A DNA stretch of 64,000 nucleotides from Reticulitermes speratus (Eukaryota; Arthropoda; Insecta; Blattodea; Rhinotermitidae). Where the stretch lies: the NCBI GenBank assembly GCA_021186555.1, contig JAJKFL010000004.1, forward strand, positions 21,976,406 to 22,040,405, read 5' to 3'. The notes beneath the pieces were generated by a model that saw nothing but the letters and a program-made list of their open reading frames with translations, made no database searches and had not been told where the DNA came from. Both the position numbers and the translations under genes were made by a program. Below are positions 32,026-45,074 of the stretch, one piece after another (position 1 is the stretch's first letter; each line of letters opens with the position of its first letter).

Positions 32026-32756
32026 CAGTAAAACTTCGATTAATCGTCACCCGGTTATCCGCCAGTTTCTATTAGCCGTCGTGGTGGCGAGCCGCTGTAT
32101 GTGGGAGGTGTAGGAGGAAAAACACATGCGTGCCATATCATATGGTGTGTAGCGTGTAATTAAGATAGCATTTTTTAGCCTTAACCTACTCTGTGCCGAT
32201 CCCAGTGGCCGCGCGGACTAAGGCGTGGGTCTTCGGCCGCTCGCTTACTAGGATCGTGGGTTCGAATCCCACCGGGGGCATGGATGTTTGTGTTGTGTTT
32301 GTTATAAGGACGGTAGCATGGAACGTAAAGTGACATGACAGACGAAAGGATTTAAACAGTACAAAAATTGATCAAAGGGAAAAAACGCCCGGACAGGCAA
32401 AAAAAAAAAAAAATCCCACCGGGGGCATGGATGTCTGTCTCTTGTGAGTGTTGTGTGTTGTCAGGTAGAGGTCTCTGCGACGGGCTGGTCCCTCGTCCAG
32501 AGGAGTCCTACCGAGTGTGGTGTGTCTAAAAGTGTGATCGTGAAGCCTCTATAACGAGGAGGCCCTGGCCCATATAGGGCTGTCGAGCCATACAAAAAAA
32601 ACCTACTCTGTAATGTTCATATGTAAAGACATACAGTGTAGTATCTAATGTAAAAATAATTTTATTTTTTTAAGCACTATGTAATTTTTAAGCACCTATC
32701 CTCATATCCCTCATTGCTTTGGTCCCGACCCCTGACGGATAATCGAAGTTTTACTG
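32026..32756. mobile_element. pogo/Tigger-like MITE interrupted by a SINE
   Basis: Ends CAGTAAAACTTCGATTAATC (from 32026) and, inverted, CAGTAAAACTTCGATTATCC (ending 32756), with TA duplications at 32024-32025 and 32757-32758. After removal of the SINE-B (32195-32599) and one copy of its duplication, about 314 bp remain, with no coding capacity. Confidence 0.88.
32195..32599 (+). repeat. dimeric SINE-B joined at the B box
   Basis: Perfect 12-bp duplications aacctactctgt (32183-32194 and 32600-32611) enclose two modules. The first runs from the SINE-B start through a ggacggtagcatgg-type tail to poly(A) (32195-32413). The second begins tcccaccggggg, at tRNA position 60 just after the B-box A58, carries the other tail type (tctgtctcttgtgagtg to gctgtcgagcc) and ends in poly(A) (32414-32599). 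The modules belong to different tail subfamilies, so this is not a simple tandem duplication. Confidence 0.93.
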
Positions 32757-32758
32757 TA

Positions 32759-35700
32759 CTGAGTTATTATAGCGCAAGGATGGTCACGACGCGGCTTGTG
32801 ACGTCACGGGTACGGCTCGCGCAAGTAGCCTCTAAAAGTAGTATTATTCAGGTGGTCTACATGCACGCGAGACTGACCGTGAACGGCGTTATAAAAGATG
32901 TTCTAGAGAAAAGAGGCGAACTGATTCTAACCTATTGTACTTGGATGAACAGAAATAAAAAACCATCAAGGAAAAAAGTATTTATTTTATTAATCCATGG
33001 CTTTTATCTAAGTTGCCTCCTGACTTGCGACTCCCTAAGCTGGTCTAGCTGTCCTCCCTTCTTGTAGTAACTTATATGCCGAAATGTGTAGCATCATGAG
33101 AAGTTAATCATGTAAAGCGCAGTGGTCATACCCGCTTGAACATTCAGTTACTCTGCATGTGTTTTATGAGTTTCATATGATACAAATTCGTATAAAAATA
33201 TGAGGCTCTCCGTTTAGGTTCTTATTCTATCGTTTTATAGCAATCAGAGTTGTTAGTACTTAAGAACGGGCCATAAGGTGGTAGCAGTAACGGAAGTGAG
33301 GGGTGCCTGTTCTTGAGTCTGTATTGCAGTCTCGATCTTTGCCAAAATATTACATAACTTGCACTTCTGGTGAAACCGTGATTTACAGTGTCGCTAAAGG
33401 ATTATAATGTGTAACGGTGAACACTGGAAGGATTATCTGTGTAAACTGCAGCTGAAGGCCAGAACTGTAAAATTTTCCGTTGGAACTTCAACTGAATTCG
33501 TACTAATTCCAACAAACAACAACGATTATTTCCCTAAACTGCATGAATCCCTGAGTGTCTGCAGTGGATACACGACGTATTCTCTGTGATGTAGAAACTA
33601 AAATATTATATTCTATTTAGATTAATTTGAGGCTTCAAGGAGGTTCTGTCTAATCTCATGTCCGTTATTAACCAACGGGGTAGTACATACAAGAGTCGCG
33701 TTTCCTAAACATGAAAGATGTAGCTGTAAACAGCTGTGACATCTACTTGTGTCAAAGAAACCCATGAGTCATGGCCACAAAGTGCCTTCACACCCTGAAA
33801 TTAGGTACAATAAAAGTCGTGACAATACGCAGGCGGTCGTATTCAGTACTGTGCAGCAGAGGTTATCACTTATCGAGTGGCTGCATGAAAGCCGGACGAT
33901 ACAGGTCTGACGTCCTGAACTTCGCTTACAGCAGGCCCTGTACAGCCTTTTGTGTGATGCGGGCAACTTCCGCAAAATTTGGCCTGCGTGCGGGCAACAT
34001 GAAGTTAATACATTGAATGAAGACTGAATAATGTGCAGTAAGAATATGCTGATAATATTAGGAATAATTTATAAAAAATGCAGTTCAAACTCAGAATGTC
34101 TCTAATTTTAGCACATTTTTACGTAGTGAATTTGTAATGTATTTTATGTTTCCATAAATAAACAGCTCGTGATTTTTCAAAATTGCTTTGGCATTCTATC
34201 TCGGCTTTTCCAGGGAAAGATCTGAAAGAACTGAAGGTTGAGGGACCTGGCTTAGAGCAATCGCTCTTTAAGGTGCTGCTGAGTTGTTCATCACTTTGTT
34301 AGTAACAGAGCGCTCGGTGTGAGAATGCATGTGGTCTTACCTGAACGCCGAACATTAAAAATATGCTGTCGTGGATACAATTACTACTTCATATTCTGGA
34401 GGTAAAATATTTAAATACACGCTCTTGTTACTTGGTTGGTGAGTTCTTAATGTTTCGCTCGGTGGGAAACGGACTTATAATGTAACTCTGAGGCGCGTTC
34501 AGATCGTTGCTTTCTGGACCTTTCTCAGATGGTCGTATCATTTAATCCAGTGTGAGCTTCATGAAAATGGTCTCATTGAACGCCGTATTTTACCTGGGGG
34601 AATAGTATGCGATTTTATGTTCATACTTTCCATGTGTTTTGCTAATGAAAGAATTGGTTTTCATTGTGACAACAATGCTATGTACTTAAAAAATCCAATA
34701 ATATATCAGTCCGCCTTTAAGGCTGTTGTTGTAACTGACGTCATATCCCGATATTAGGATAATGGAGGAGGTACGTGAGTTACACAAAGTTTCAGAAAAT
34801 AACTTTTTTGTACCTCAGTTTTCGGTAACTTAACACACATTTTAGAGTTTTCCAGAGAGTGCTAATTGACATTTAGGCGTTGTTTACGTCGTAACTGAAA
34901 GCCGAACTTTACTTATGCGTGTAAATTAAGTTTTACTAATTTAATACATTTTTCGTCTTATTTGAATATAATTTAATACAGGGGGTGCCCAAGACATATT
35001 TAGTGATGGTTAGTTTCGTGAATATCAGCGTAATAAAAGTCATGCTTTACTTAGGGGTGTAATTGAATTTATATCCGCAATTTCTGTTTATATTTTCGAT
35101 TTGGGTGACACTCTGTATACTAAGGGCATTCATAACGCTGTTGATAATTTATGAGTTTCGCGGTAATCCGCAAATTGAAGTCCTTTTCTTATAGGCGTAA
35201 ATAAGTAGCATGACATTTTGAAAGTAAAGAATGTTTAACGAAGTACGAACAAGAAAGAAGGTCTGATATGCGGACCGTGTCCTCTGTCTGTCAGAATGTC
35301 TGCTGCTCTGCTTCGCTCACAGCAGTGGGGACGCACTATGAGCGACTTTCAGAACGGCAGCAAATGTCTTGATCTGTTGTCTACCTATCAGCTGCTCAAG
35401 TGAATATTGTGTTGTGTAGGTGGTTGGGCACTGTGTTTAAAATGACCATGTTCTCAGCACGTGGCGCTGCCTGTGATGTAGGCAATACAAATAACCGCCA
35501 TGACATGTGGTTAGCAGGACTCACTGCAAGTTCCAATACGATTGTTTGAAATGGATTTCTGTTCGTTGATACTTTCAATTTCCCATTACAAATGGGTTAA
35601 ATTTATGGGTACGTTGCATACAAAAAACATTACAACTAGTCATAGGTTTATATACATACATAACCCTATTGTGAGATGTATCTTGTGCTAATTTTATAGT

Positions 35701-36639
35701 GTTATTTAAAATTTTCCGGGCTATGATTTTGTGAATTTAAGGTAGATGTTTGATAAAACTGTGGGGAATTCTTTTGAGATGTTTCAAATGGAAGAGAGAA
35801 ATGTTGTTATTTATGTGTGTTTACTGATAAGAACTTTGTCCAAAGATTGTGCAAACCATTCAGTTTTGAACGTTCGTGAGATAATTTAGCAAATGTTAAA
35901 ACTCAAGTCAGTGACTAGGATAGACTGTAAGTTGGCTATGCGTTGCGATAATTGGTGTTTTTCCTGTCGTAGAAGCTGAGGGCCAGGAGGTCACATTCAG
36001 TAAAGGAAGTTTGATTCATATTCTATATCCGAGATATCAGGTGGTTGTGTAACTAATTAAGTGGCTTGAAAAGTCTCCCAGAGAAGTTGAAAATTCTTAA
36101 ATCAGAGCTTACATTCTGATGAAGTATATGGCCTTAAATCCTTTTTGTTCGGGTTTGACATCCAGATTGGTTCTTCAGCTATTTTACGAGACTGTATGAA
36201 TGGAGAACCGGAATGTATGTCAATTTTCTGTTAACAGTTGATAACACTCACTGTTTAACCGGAAGTTATTTGGCGGAAGCGACCGTGGAGAATATTAAGT
36301 AGCTCTTGTGGAATTCTCCAGGCAAGACTAAGTAACATAAAAATAATTCAGAAAGACCAGTTTTCCAACTGACATCCCAATTCTCTGACTTCTGCAAAAA
36401 TAAATGGGATATTCAGCATTCCAACTAAAATTTTGTTTGCATTTCGCATTGCTTTTATGCGTGCCACGTACACTGCCGCTCTCATTCTCCTTAGATGTAG
36501 CGAACGTCCTTTGTCTTTGACTCTAGAAATGGAAAGTTCCCAAATTATATTCGTGGTGCTTTGCAGTTAGACTAAATTTGAACCAATAAGAACTATTATA
36601 AACCAAGTAAGGAAAAGTATCTGTGCTTAATTTGGTACC
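32759..36639. other. long stretch without recognised genes or repeats
   Basis: The longest featureless block. Frames of 60-117 codons occur (for example 32714-33067 and 33771-34016, plus) but show no family motif or splice context. It is probably intergenic or intronic. Confidence 0.45.
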
Positions 36640-36900
36640 ACACCATGAAGGCGTATGGTGGAGTGGATGTATAGCTCCACGACTTCTTAACATTGGCACT
36701 AACTGGAAGTTACTCCAGTTTCACGACCCGGCCGCATTAACCCCCGAGGACTGACCTCATATTCATTGAATGGGCAGCGTGGAGGGTCCTAAAGCCGGTC
36801 TGGACACTTTGGCCTGAAGGAAAACCTCTTGCCTTCGCCCCAAATCGAACCACGCGTTCTCGTTAAATAAGCCAGCATCGTAGTCACTATATCGACCAAG
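36640..36900 (-). repeat. SINE-C2 copy
   Basis: Reverse copy of the SINE-C2 subfamily: catgaaggcgtatggtggag (tail side), cccggccgcattaacccccg in the middle, and gtagtcactatatcgacca at the head. Target duplications were not recognised. Confidence 0.75.
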
Positions 36901-37426
36901 TAGACCTAATATTCAAAAATCGTAATAAATTGAACCACTTGTTGAGCATAAGCTCCAGTATGAACACATTGCAAGTACATTTCGACATACGAATTCGAAG
37001 GGGCATGGCGACAGCAATGAAAGTCTGTTTAATACGGGTTAGTCTGTAAGCTAGCGACCGATCGATGGCTGCAGTAAAGCTTTGCCACAACAGGAGAAAC
37101 TTCTGGCTAACCGCGGAAGTCGGTTCCCACGATCCGCCCACACAATTAACAGTGTAGCAATGGGTGTTGGCACGGGAACCTGCTGCATTACCCACAACAG
37201 TTCGTACGGACACGTATTATTTGATTTTGGAAACATAATTATGGTCTTCATTACTTCCTTAGCGACGACTGGCAGCATGTGGGATTGGCGTAAATTTCGA
37301 TATTACTGCGTCAGTGACTAGGTTAGTTCAAAGGATCTAACACATAAATTTTATGTGTCGGACTCAGCAAAGTAGCATAGAATATGCTCATTTTGCGTTA
37401 TACAGTGTTAACCCGGGAGCCTTTTC

Positions 37427-37427
<1 letters not shown>

Positions 37428-37458
<31 letters not shown>

Positions 37459-37469
37459 TATAATAATAA
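37428..37469. repeat. (TAA)n microsatellite
   Basis: About 13 trinucleotide units with one interruption. Confidence 0.95.
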
Positions 37470-37786
37470 ACCTTCACAGCACCATCACCGAGAATATCCT
37501 GAAGTATACAGACTTGAAAAAAGAGCTTATAAGATTATGGCAACTGAAAACGGCCTGTGTAATACCATTAGTACTATCCACAACGGTCATTATCCCAAAG
37601 AATTTACATGAAAGCCTTAAACTGCTTAATCTCCGCCCTGCTCTATATATTATAATGCAGAAAGCAGTAATACGTAATACATGCCGTATAAATAGAACGT
37701 TTTTGGCAGAGGAATAAGCAGCGCTTGGTCCGTGGGGCCCTTACGCTTTGGAGAACCAGGTAACATGCTGTGAAGTAAGGAAATTG

Positions 37787-37788
<2 letters not shown>

Positions 37789-37834
<46 letters not shown>
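37789..37834. repeat. (ATA)n microsatellite
   Basis: About 15 uninterrupted units. Confidence 0.95.
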
Positions 37835-37835
<1 letters not shown>

Positions 37836-38437
37836 GTGGGTGTTATGCTGTTTAGTGTCAACTGTAATTACGCATTTTTTCCAAAGTAAAGCAATTATTC
37901 TTAAAGGCTAAAATTATGCTGACGATGTGATATGCTCCAAGCCGCTGCCTTTGGATGTCATTAGAGGTACGTTCTTTCACGTTTAAAAGTTTCAAAATCC
38001 CTACTTGGTCTTCGACACTACTGCAGTTGCTGACAAGACTATTGGTACTATATTCACCTGTTACATATCCACTGCTGTTTAATTTTATATGCTGCTTTTA
38101 TGCACTTCTGAATATACTGTATAGCACTTCAGGGTTCTCATTTTTAGGGAAAACACTGCCAATTATGAATTTATCTTGTTGGTATCGTGAACTAATGTAA
38201 TATCAGGTCTGTTGTGCTGTATTTCTTTCTTAGTTATCAGTCTTCGATTTGCAGTAAATTTTTTATTTTTCGTATTCTGTAGCTCAATACTTTCTGCCAC
38301 ATACTTACATTATCGGACGGAAATTTTGTTACATTATTCTTCAACAACACTTCCTGATGTATCTGCTCAGGTACACGTTATTGTCGTGCCTCTTTTTGTG
38401 CTTCGTTGAAACTAAAATCTTGCAACCTGCCATGGTA

Positions 38438-38622
38438 CAGTCGAACCCGATTATAACAACATCAGTTTATGCGACACCTCGTCTATAGCGTCAGGTGTTC
38501 TGTGGTACCAATGAATCCCTCACTGTTAACCATAAAATTATACTCCTTTGTTATAACAACACTTGTTTATAACGACACAACTTGTTCAGTCTCTTTCATG
38601 ATGTTATAACCGAGTTCGACAC
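38438..38622. mobile_element. Tc1/mariner-superfamily MITE
   Basis: After TA (38436-38437), the left end CAGTCGAACCCGATTATAAC matches the inverted right end (gtcgaactcggttataacat). Subterminal gtttataacgacac-like motifs repeat inside. The right tip and TA are eroded. No coding. Confidence 0.65.
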
Positions 38623-38972
38623 TTTGTTGGATTGTTTTAACAATTTCTGCATTTTTAGTGTAAGTTGTGGATCATTTCCTCTAATTCGGCGTGTTAGTGA
38701 CCTAATGCAATAGACATATCGTAAGTATCTTCGTTTCCGAGTGCGATGTCAAATAACACCAAAAAAGCTTGCTTATCTTAATATGTTATACATCCTGTTT
38801 AATATATAACCAGCTCGAGATATTTACGGAACTGGGATTAAACGGACTCCTGTTTTTAAGATTAATCTCCCCCCCCCCCCCAAGAATACAGAATGGCAGG
38901 GCAGAAACGAAATGTAAAGATGGAAGATATTATGGGAAGTCTTCTTCTTTCACATGTTTTGAAGATTTCTGT

Positions 38973-39126
38973 CGCCTGAGATATGATGTTTTGTAGTCTG
39001 ATAGAGGTATATCGACGTTTTAGAAGATCCTGCTGCCTTTATCATCTACCGTGATAATGGGGCAGCAGGATCCTCTGAAACGTCCTACGTTTCTACTAGA
39101 CAACACGGCGTCACATCTGAGAAGAC
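38973..39126. repeat. foldback-family element
   Basis: The inner arms gacgttttagaagatcctgc and its inverse (39015-39038 and 39062-39085) match at 22 of 24 positions, with a further ttatca/tgataa stem in the loop. The outer ends ctgagatatgatgtt and aacacggcgtcacatctgag carry the family's terminal motif. The right arm includes CTGAAACGTCC. Confidence 0.85.
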
Positions 39127-41328
39127 AGCACTTCTTATATTTAGCGCTGCGAGAAACTCAAATCTCATTCAACGTTTTGTTCTCTTGAACAACTTTCTTC
39201 CGTTTTGTGCTTCCTGAAATTTGTCTTAGATGGTACATCCCCGACACAAATGGAAAAGACACAAAAAAGGAAAGAAAGGAAAGGAAATTGAAAATATATT
39301 CTAATCAGTAACAATACAGTGTCGGTATGCTCATGCATTTACTTTTTCTTCTTTCTTTCTTTTTGCGTGTATGTGCGTGCACGTATGCGACGCTGTCAGT
39401 ACGCAGATGAAATGACGCCAATCATAAGTGAGTATTTATCCAAGTAAATCATTAGTGGTGACGTGCACCACCACAATCTGGGGTAGCCTGTGTACTGTAC
39501 AGTATTTATTTTAAAAGAATTGTCTGTGTTAAATGAACAGCTGCCTAAAACTGAAAATATTTGGGCCGTTTGAAATTCCTTTATTTGCACAAGAAACATT
39601 AATATGTATGTGAATAGACGCTAACATATTCACAAATTAATCGACTGATATTTGTAATGGCGACTGTAACGACGACAGGATTGTAAAAAGGGCTGAGATA
39701 ATGTTGAATGTTCGGCAGCGGACATAAACCTGTTCACGAATCGAACTTAGGACGCCATGATGAACGCACAATACCGATAAAGTGGAGCCTGAACTTTACT
39801 TCTTTTTCTACGTAACGAGAGAGTGACACGTGCTTTTGTATGTCGTCGTGGAATTCTACATCAAGGGGCGCCAGCGAAACATAGAGTGTTATAACATAAC
39901 TATACAGAAACCATGTATTTGGATACATGGATCATGCAATACTTTTAGACATGATTGTTTTAGTTCTGTGATTGAGCTAATTACTGCTATGTTACAACAG
40001 ACCACATTAAAAGTATCTGGTCGGAATGCAGATTAACACCAGATATTCACATAATTTTGCCTGTAAAAACTAAATTTAAAACATTTGGAAATGTTATGCT
40101 CAGCAAACCTTTTGTGTTTTGATGGATTAGCATACGCTTTATTTCGAATAATTATCAGTCTTTTCAGACACTCGTGGCCCGAATAAACATCGTACAACTC
40201 CAATATTCGCCCTGTTTATGCTTATAAATAATACTACAGACTCCCTGAATTCCGTCTTTTGTTTCAAGATTTTGCAATGTTTACCTAAACATAAACAGAA
40301 AGTGAAAGGATTTAAACTTTGTGGTGTACAGTGATCAGTATTTTATTCAGGCAATATGAAGAAATACATTGCCTATAGTGTATTTTTAAAACGTTTATGT
40401 TAAGTAACACACCCAGGAAAACAATAATGATATTAAAGTGATAAAACCATAAAAAAGATTGTAGATTGAAAGATAAGATCATTATAATCATTTCACAAAT
40501 CTTCACTTCTACACAGCATCATAACAACGTAACCCATCATTAGCCTACACTCCTCTTTGGACATCGACTATATTCGTACGTATATTCTGAAAATAGCGGC
40601 CCGATTTTACGATCAGTGCACATCCCACACTAACCCCCTCATTGGGGCCATAGGACAATATGAGCTGTCAGACTTACACTCTATGTATAAAAAATATGTG
40701 CATAAAAGACCGAAACATGCCTTGCTGTAAGTAGAGTAGAGTTAGTGGGTAGTGTTTTTTGATATACTCGTAGTTAGAATTTTTCACTACAGCTACTTAG
40801 ATGTCAAGCATTACACGTATAGGCCGGGGTGAGGTACCGAGAATAGGATTCCGAAACAGTTGGTTAATGGAACAATTTTATGATCTGTATGTAATATGCC
40901 GGCTGGTATGATGTATACAAGGAAGAAGAAAATAAAGGTTTAAAAAAAAAACAACGTAACTCTCTAAAAAACGGTCAGCAACATATTATTTTAATACTTC
41001 TATGGATAAAGTAATGTGACGACAAAATATGCTTCGTAATGGTGAAGTAATTCTGGACAGCTACTTGGAGCCAAGTAAGCGCATGAATAATTATGTGATT
41101 TGAATAATTTTAGATGTTATGTACATTAAGTGTAGAAACAATTTAAGATATTAGTATGACAAAAGCAATATTGGCAAAATATTCGTGATTGTGATATTAT
41201 TGACAATGATGAGTTCTTACAAAACCGAAACGCTTCTGTGATAGATATAGAAGAGAGTGATAAATGGCATAAGTTGGTGTAATTGTACAAAACTATTATT
41301 CAAGTACATTTCCCCCTTTTTGTGGCCG
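39127..41328. other. no gene seen
   Basis: AT-rich unique-looking sequence with only random short frames. Confidence 0.45.
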
Positions 41329-41640
41329 GGCGGTGCAGCAGTTGGTTGAGACAGTGTGCCACAAGAGGGGAGGTTCCGGGTTCAATTCCCGGTAGGGTCC
41401 TTGGAAATTTTTAAGTGACTTATTCCTTCTGTCCGCATTCAGTAGCCCTGGTATCTACTCTGCCTCCAACAGAAATGAGTACCAAGGAATTTCCTTGGGG
41501 GTTAAGTGCGGCCGGCTCGTAGAGCTGAGAACTCTCTCTCCCTAGTTGTGCTGAATGTTAAAGCAAAGTTCGAAACCCAACACTCCATCCCCCCTCTGAG
41601 TCTCCATGACTTATTGCGGGAAAGCTTTACCATTTTTCAC
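41329..41640 (+). repeat. SINE-A2 (diverged SINE-A subfamily)
   Basis: tRNA-like head (cggtgcagcagttggttgag), B box gggttcaattcccgg, then the SINE-A body (aacagaaatgagtaccaagg, then ggccggctcgtagagctgag). The 3' part (actccatcccccctctgagt and on to gctttacc) differs from SINE-A and resembles the SINE-C end. Probably a chimeric or separate subfamily. Confidence 0.75.
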
Positions 41641-43001
41641 TCTTTTAGTCATCGTGCTGCACCATACGTAAGCAAGCCTGGAAGCCCAGAGCCAGGTTCG
41701 CCCGAGTCACTGTACTTAATTAAACATTAATTATTGCTTGAAGTAGAACTGGCGGGTGTAAGTAAAGTACGTACTTTAAATATTTTCACTAAAATGAGTG
41801 GTAGTGAGTTTCACGATTCGGCCATTTTACACCCCCCCCCCCCCCCCCCCCGTTATATCTCTTGTTTCTATCGCTGTGTAAAGCATGAGCTGTGTGTCGT
41901 TTTAATGTCGTTTAAGTACCCATACTGATAGAGTATTTTGAAATTAGGAGCTGTGGTAGGCCTGTGCTTGCTGTGGAGTCCTGGTTAAAGTATCTGCCGA
42001 GTAGGCAAGAACAGAATAATTTGTTAAAGAATTTCATCTTAAGAATGTTCCGTTTTCTGTTTGTCCCGTTTTCAACTCTCTCTCCCTACATGAATGACTT
42101 CATAATTTAAGGACGGAATTTTAACAAGGCAATGTTACAAGAAGACTAACTGAATTATTTTACGGTTATTACTTTCGCCGTTCAGGAAAGTAATGGTCAA
42201 GAACAAACGACAGTCCTGTTCTGAAAACTGAAGTCACTGTTTTAATTAGCATAATTTATCCTGAGGTTTATGAAGTATATACGGTGTAAATCAGCATGAA
42301 CATAAATTTTCCCCTTTAGAGCACAAATTTCAAATCAGGAATCCGTGTGGGAGGGGTACTTTCTTCCCTTAAACGAAAAAAACCCGGCTTATAAGATTGT
42401 CATGCTGTCTGTATGTCTCCCTTTTAGGCTTTTGAAAAATTGACCGATTTTAACAATTTTGTGTAACGAGTATAAAGATAATACGGCGGATGTAGATTGC
42501 AAACCAATGAGGTGGCAGCGATACTAGCGACACTAAACGTAGTGTCCTGAAATTATATAGAGCTTTGATAATAGACATTGGAAAATCTCTTCAAATTTGC
42601 AGGGATACTTTTTAGATTGTGAAAGAACATGGCGCCTATTCGATAAATTTCAGTCTGACAGCGACAGCTAATGAACGACTAGAGCTAGGAATATGAAGTC
42701 TGATATAAAGATAAAATGACATACCTGAAGTGTGTAAGAATATTATGTGTGAATCGACCAATAAGAAAGTGGCGATGGTGCAGATCTGTCATAAAGGAAA
42801 ACTTTAATGTAGTTAGTGTCTGTAACTACTCTTGTATGAAATATTATTATTATTACTATTATTACTATTATTATAATAAGCACGTGTCCGATCTTTGCTC
42901 GGGCTGGCATCGTATCACGTTTTGCGTAAAAGTACAACGTGTAACAAGTATCAAAATATTAAAAAATAAATAAAAACCGAAATATATTGAAATATTTTGT
43001 T
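41641..43001. other. no gene; poly(C) run and (TTA)n inside
   Basis: It contains a run of about 20 C at 41832-41851 and a TTA microsatellite at 42841-42876. The remaining sequence is unrecognised. Confidence 0.5.
42841..42876. repeat. (TTA)n microsatellite, interrupted
   Basis: TTA units with CTA interruptions. Confidence 0.9.
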
Positions 43002-43111
43002 ATTAATTCATAATATTTATTCCAACTGCACAATAATAAAAAGACAATAGTTTATAAATATATATGTATATATTGTGCAGTTGTTGGAATAAACATTGCG
43101 AACTAATTTAC
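43002..43111. repeat. inverted repeat with about 37-nt arms
   Basis: The left arm attaattcataatatttatt plus ccaactgcacaata pairs with the inverse of tattgtgcagttgttggaat plus aaacattgcgaactaat. The right arm carries a 3-nt insertion. The loop of about 35 nt is AT-rich. Confidence 0.85.
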
Positions 43112-43210
43112 TGCACGGAACATGGATAATTTTAAATATTTTGCCACTAAAATTTTATCTGAAATAAATTACTCTCTATTGTATTATACCCTTGAACAAC
43201 CAACATAGTG

Positions 43211-43213
<3 letters not shown>

Positions 43214-43245
<32 letters not shown>
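43214..43245. repeat. (TG)n microsatellite
   Basis: About 16 uninterrupted TG units. Confidence 0.95.
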
Positions 43246-43247
<2 letters not shown>

Positions 43248-43248
<1 letters not shown>

Positions 43249-45070
43249 AAACGGTGATTTCGTAAATCAAGACCAGAAATGTTCATTAAATGCCCCTAAA
43301 ATTGATTGATACTTATAGCACAAGTAAGTATCAATGGAAACAGAGCTATTTTAAATTTAAACGTATAGTCCGATGGTATTATAGGTATTGTCCGAATTAA
43401 TACTTCCTTTCCTTGCGCATGGCAAGTAGTCACTCTAGCGATATTACACAGACGCTCGACTACCGATCTAGTACCAGTACAGAGCGTCGGTGAATTCAGG
43501 TTTCGTAAGCAGAGTGCTGATACACTGCTTTCAAAGTGTATCCTTGTTGTGCTATGTTGTATTACATGATTGATGCTCGCAGAGAACTTAGCTTGACTTA
43601 GGATATTACATACGAGCTCGCTGACCGACCACATACCCGTCATTTGACTGGCTAGCACCACGGAAACAAAAAAAAATCATTCTCTGACTTTGGCCCATTC
43701 TTTATTCCTAGAGCAAACCAAGAATTCATCTGCTAGAATTCTGCCATCTGCTTGTGCTGTGATTATTATATATTAATTACAACAGATTGTCGTGTAGTAG
43801 GCCTACTATCAATTAACGTCAATTAGATCATTATTATCGCCACACCCTACTCCAGATTGAGTTATTTTAATCGGTCACTATTGAATATTATCGATTAACG
43901 TCAATTACCTTTGATTATTATCGCCATGCTCTATTCCACGTCCTCTTTCCTCAGTAGTTTCTCTCTTTTTAGAGCAAACTGAGCGTTGGGCTTACCAATC
44001 GGGGTGCTGCTGTATGATTGTGCTATGTTGTATTGTTTGCTCAACTGTTTCTTTGACCTCCACCCTTGACTCACATAGAGCGTAGTCTACCGTAATCATT
44101 GCAACCTGTGTGCAAAATGCAGTTGATGATCAGCTGTTTTTTCCTACAACTCAGTCAGCGTGACATTTAGGGTATTATTATAAGGCCATAAGTCCATCCC
44201 ATCCCATGTACAGATTTTGGTTATGTTTGGCACTGCACATTCGTAATCATCCTAAAATCACTACCGAAACTTCAAGTTCCTCTCTATATTTCCTGATGAG
44301 TTGTGGCTGCCACAGACAGACACAGGCACCATATTTATTGCATAGATTCCTTCAGGCTGTTTATCTCCATCTTTCTTTTCCACTGGTGATGTCAGCAGGT
44401 TAGCAAGCTTCTTAAACGATCCAAGATTCGGTTTTCGATGGAATTTCAGCCTTCGTAATTAAGTGTTGTTCCCATATTTTAACTATCTCTTAACTTACAA
44501 CGTTAACATTAAATCAATTAGTGAAATATTTCCATGCCTGTAGAAACAGAGTTTTGTTCCAGTTTTTATACAAGACAGCAGTACTATTGTTAGCAGTTAT
44601 AAGCCCATTTCTTTACTTAATCATTTTTCCAATTTTTCGAATTTATTCTTCATGATCATTTATATTATATTTTAATGGTTTCAGAAAATACTGGTCTACT
44701 TCGAAGAGTTTTGGTTACCTACCATAACACACTCATTCAATCTGTGAGTATGCAAGGTCAAATTCATTCTGTTTAAGAAGTCCATTTTTACGTATAGTGT
44801 TCCACATTCCTTGCTCCCTTGCAAGCGTGGCAGATTTTCCAATGTTGTAGTTATGTTAACTTGCTTTAGAGCTGTCTGGCAGGCAGAGAAGCCCCGGTTC
44901 GTATTTCTTGTACCTTGTTTCTTATTTTTATACTATGAAGACTGGCGTTCCATAATGATTCACTTTAGGAAGCATAATATCTAATATCTCTATTAATGAT
45001 ATTTTCGGATATACTTGCAATTCTGCCTTTTGTTTGCCGAAGATTTGTTGTAGAATTAAGAATGTTGTAG
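43248..45070. other. no gene seen; 3' part may be eroded LINE
   Basis: Unique-looking sequence. Because reverse-transcriptase similarity starts at about 45075, the preceding few hundred bases may be the same LINE beyond recognition. Confidence 0.35.
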
Positions 45071-45074
45071 ACTT

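Larger units (their letters stand above)
36901..38434. other. no gene; two (AAT)n microsatellites
   Basis: Holds the AAT repeats at 37428-37469 and 37789-37834. The minus/plus frames near 36887-37321 have no recognisable motif. Confidence 0.5.

Noticed and set aside
37384..37611. 75-codon frame with an Asn run
   Set aside because: The run is an (AAT)n microsatellite read in one frame; nothing else supports coding.
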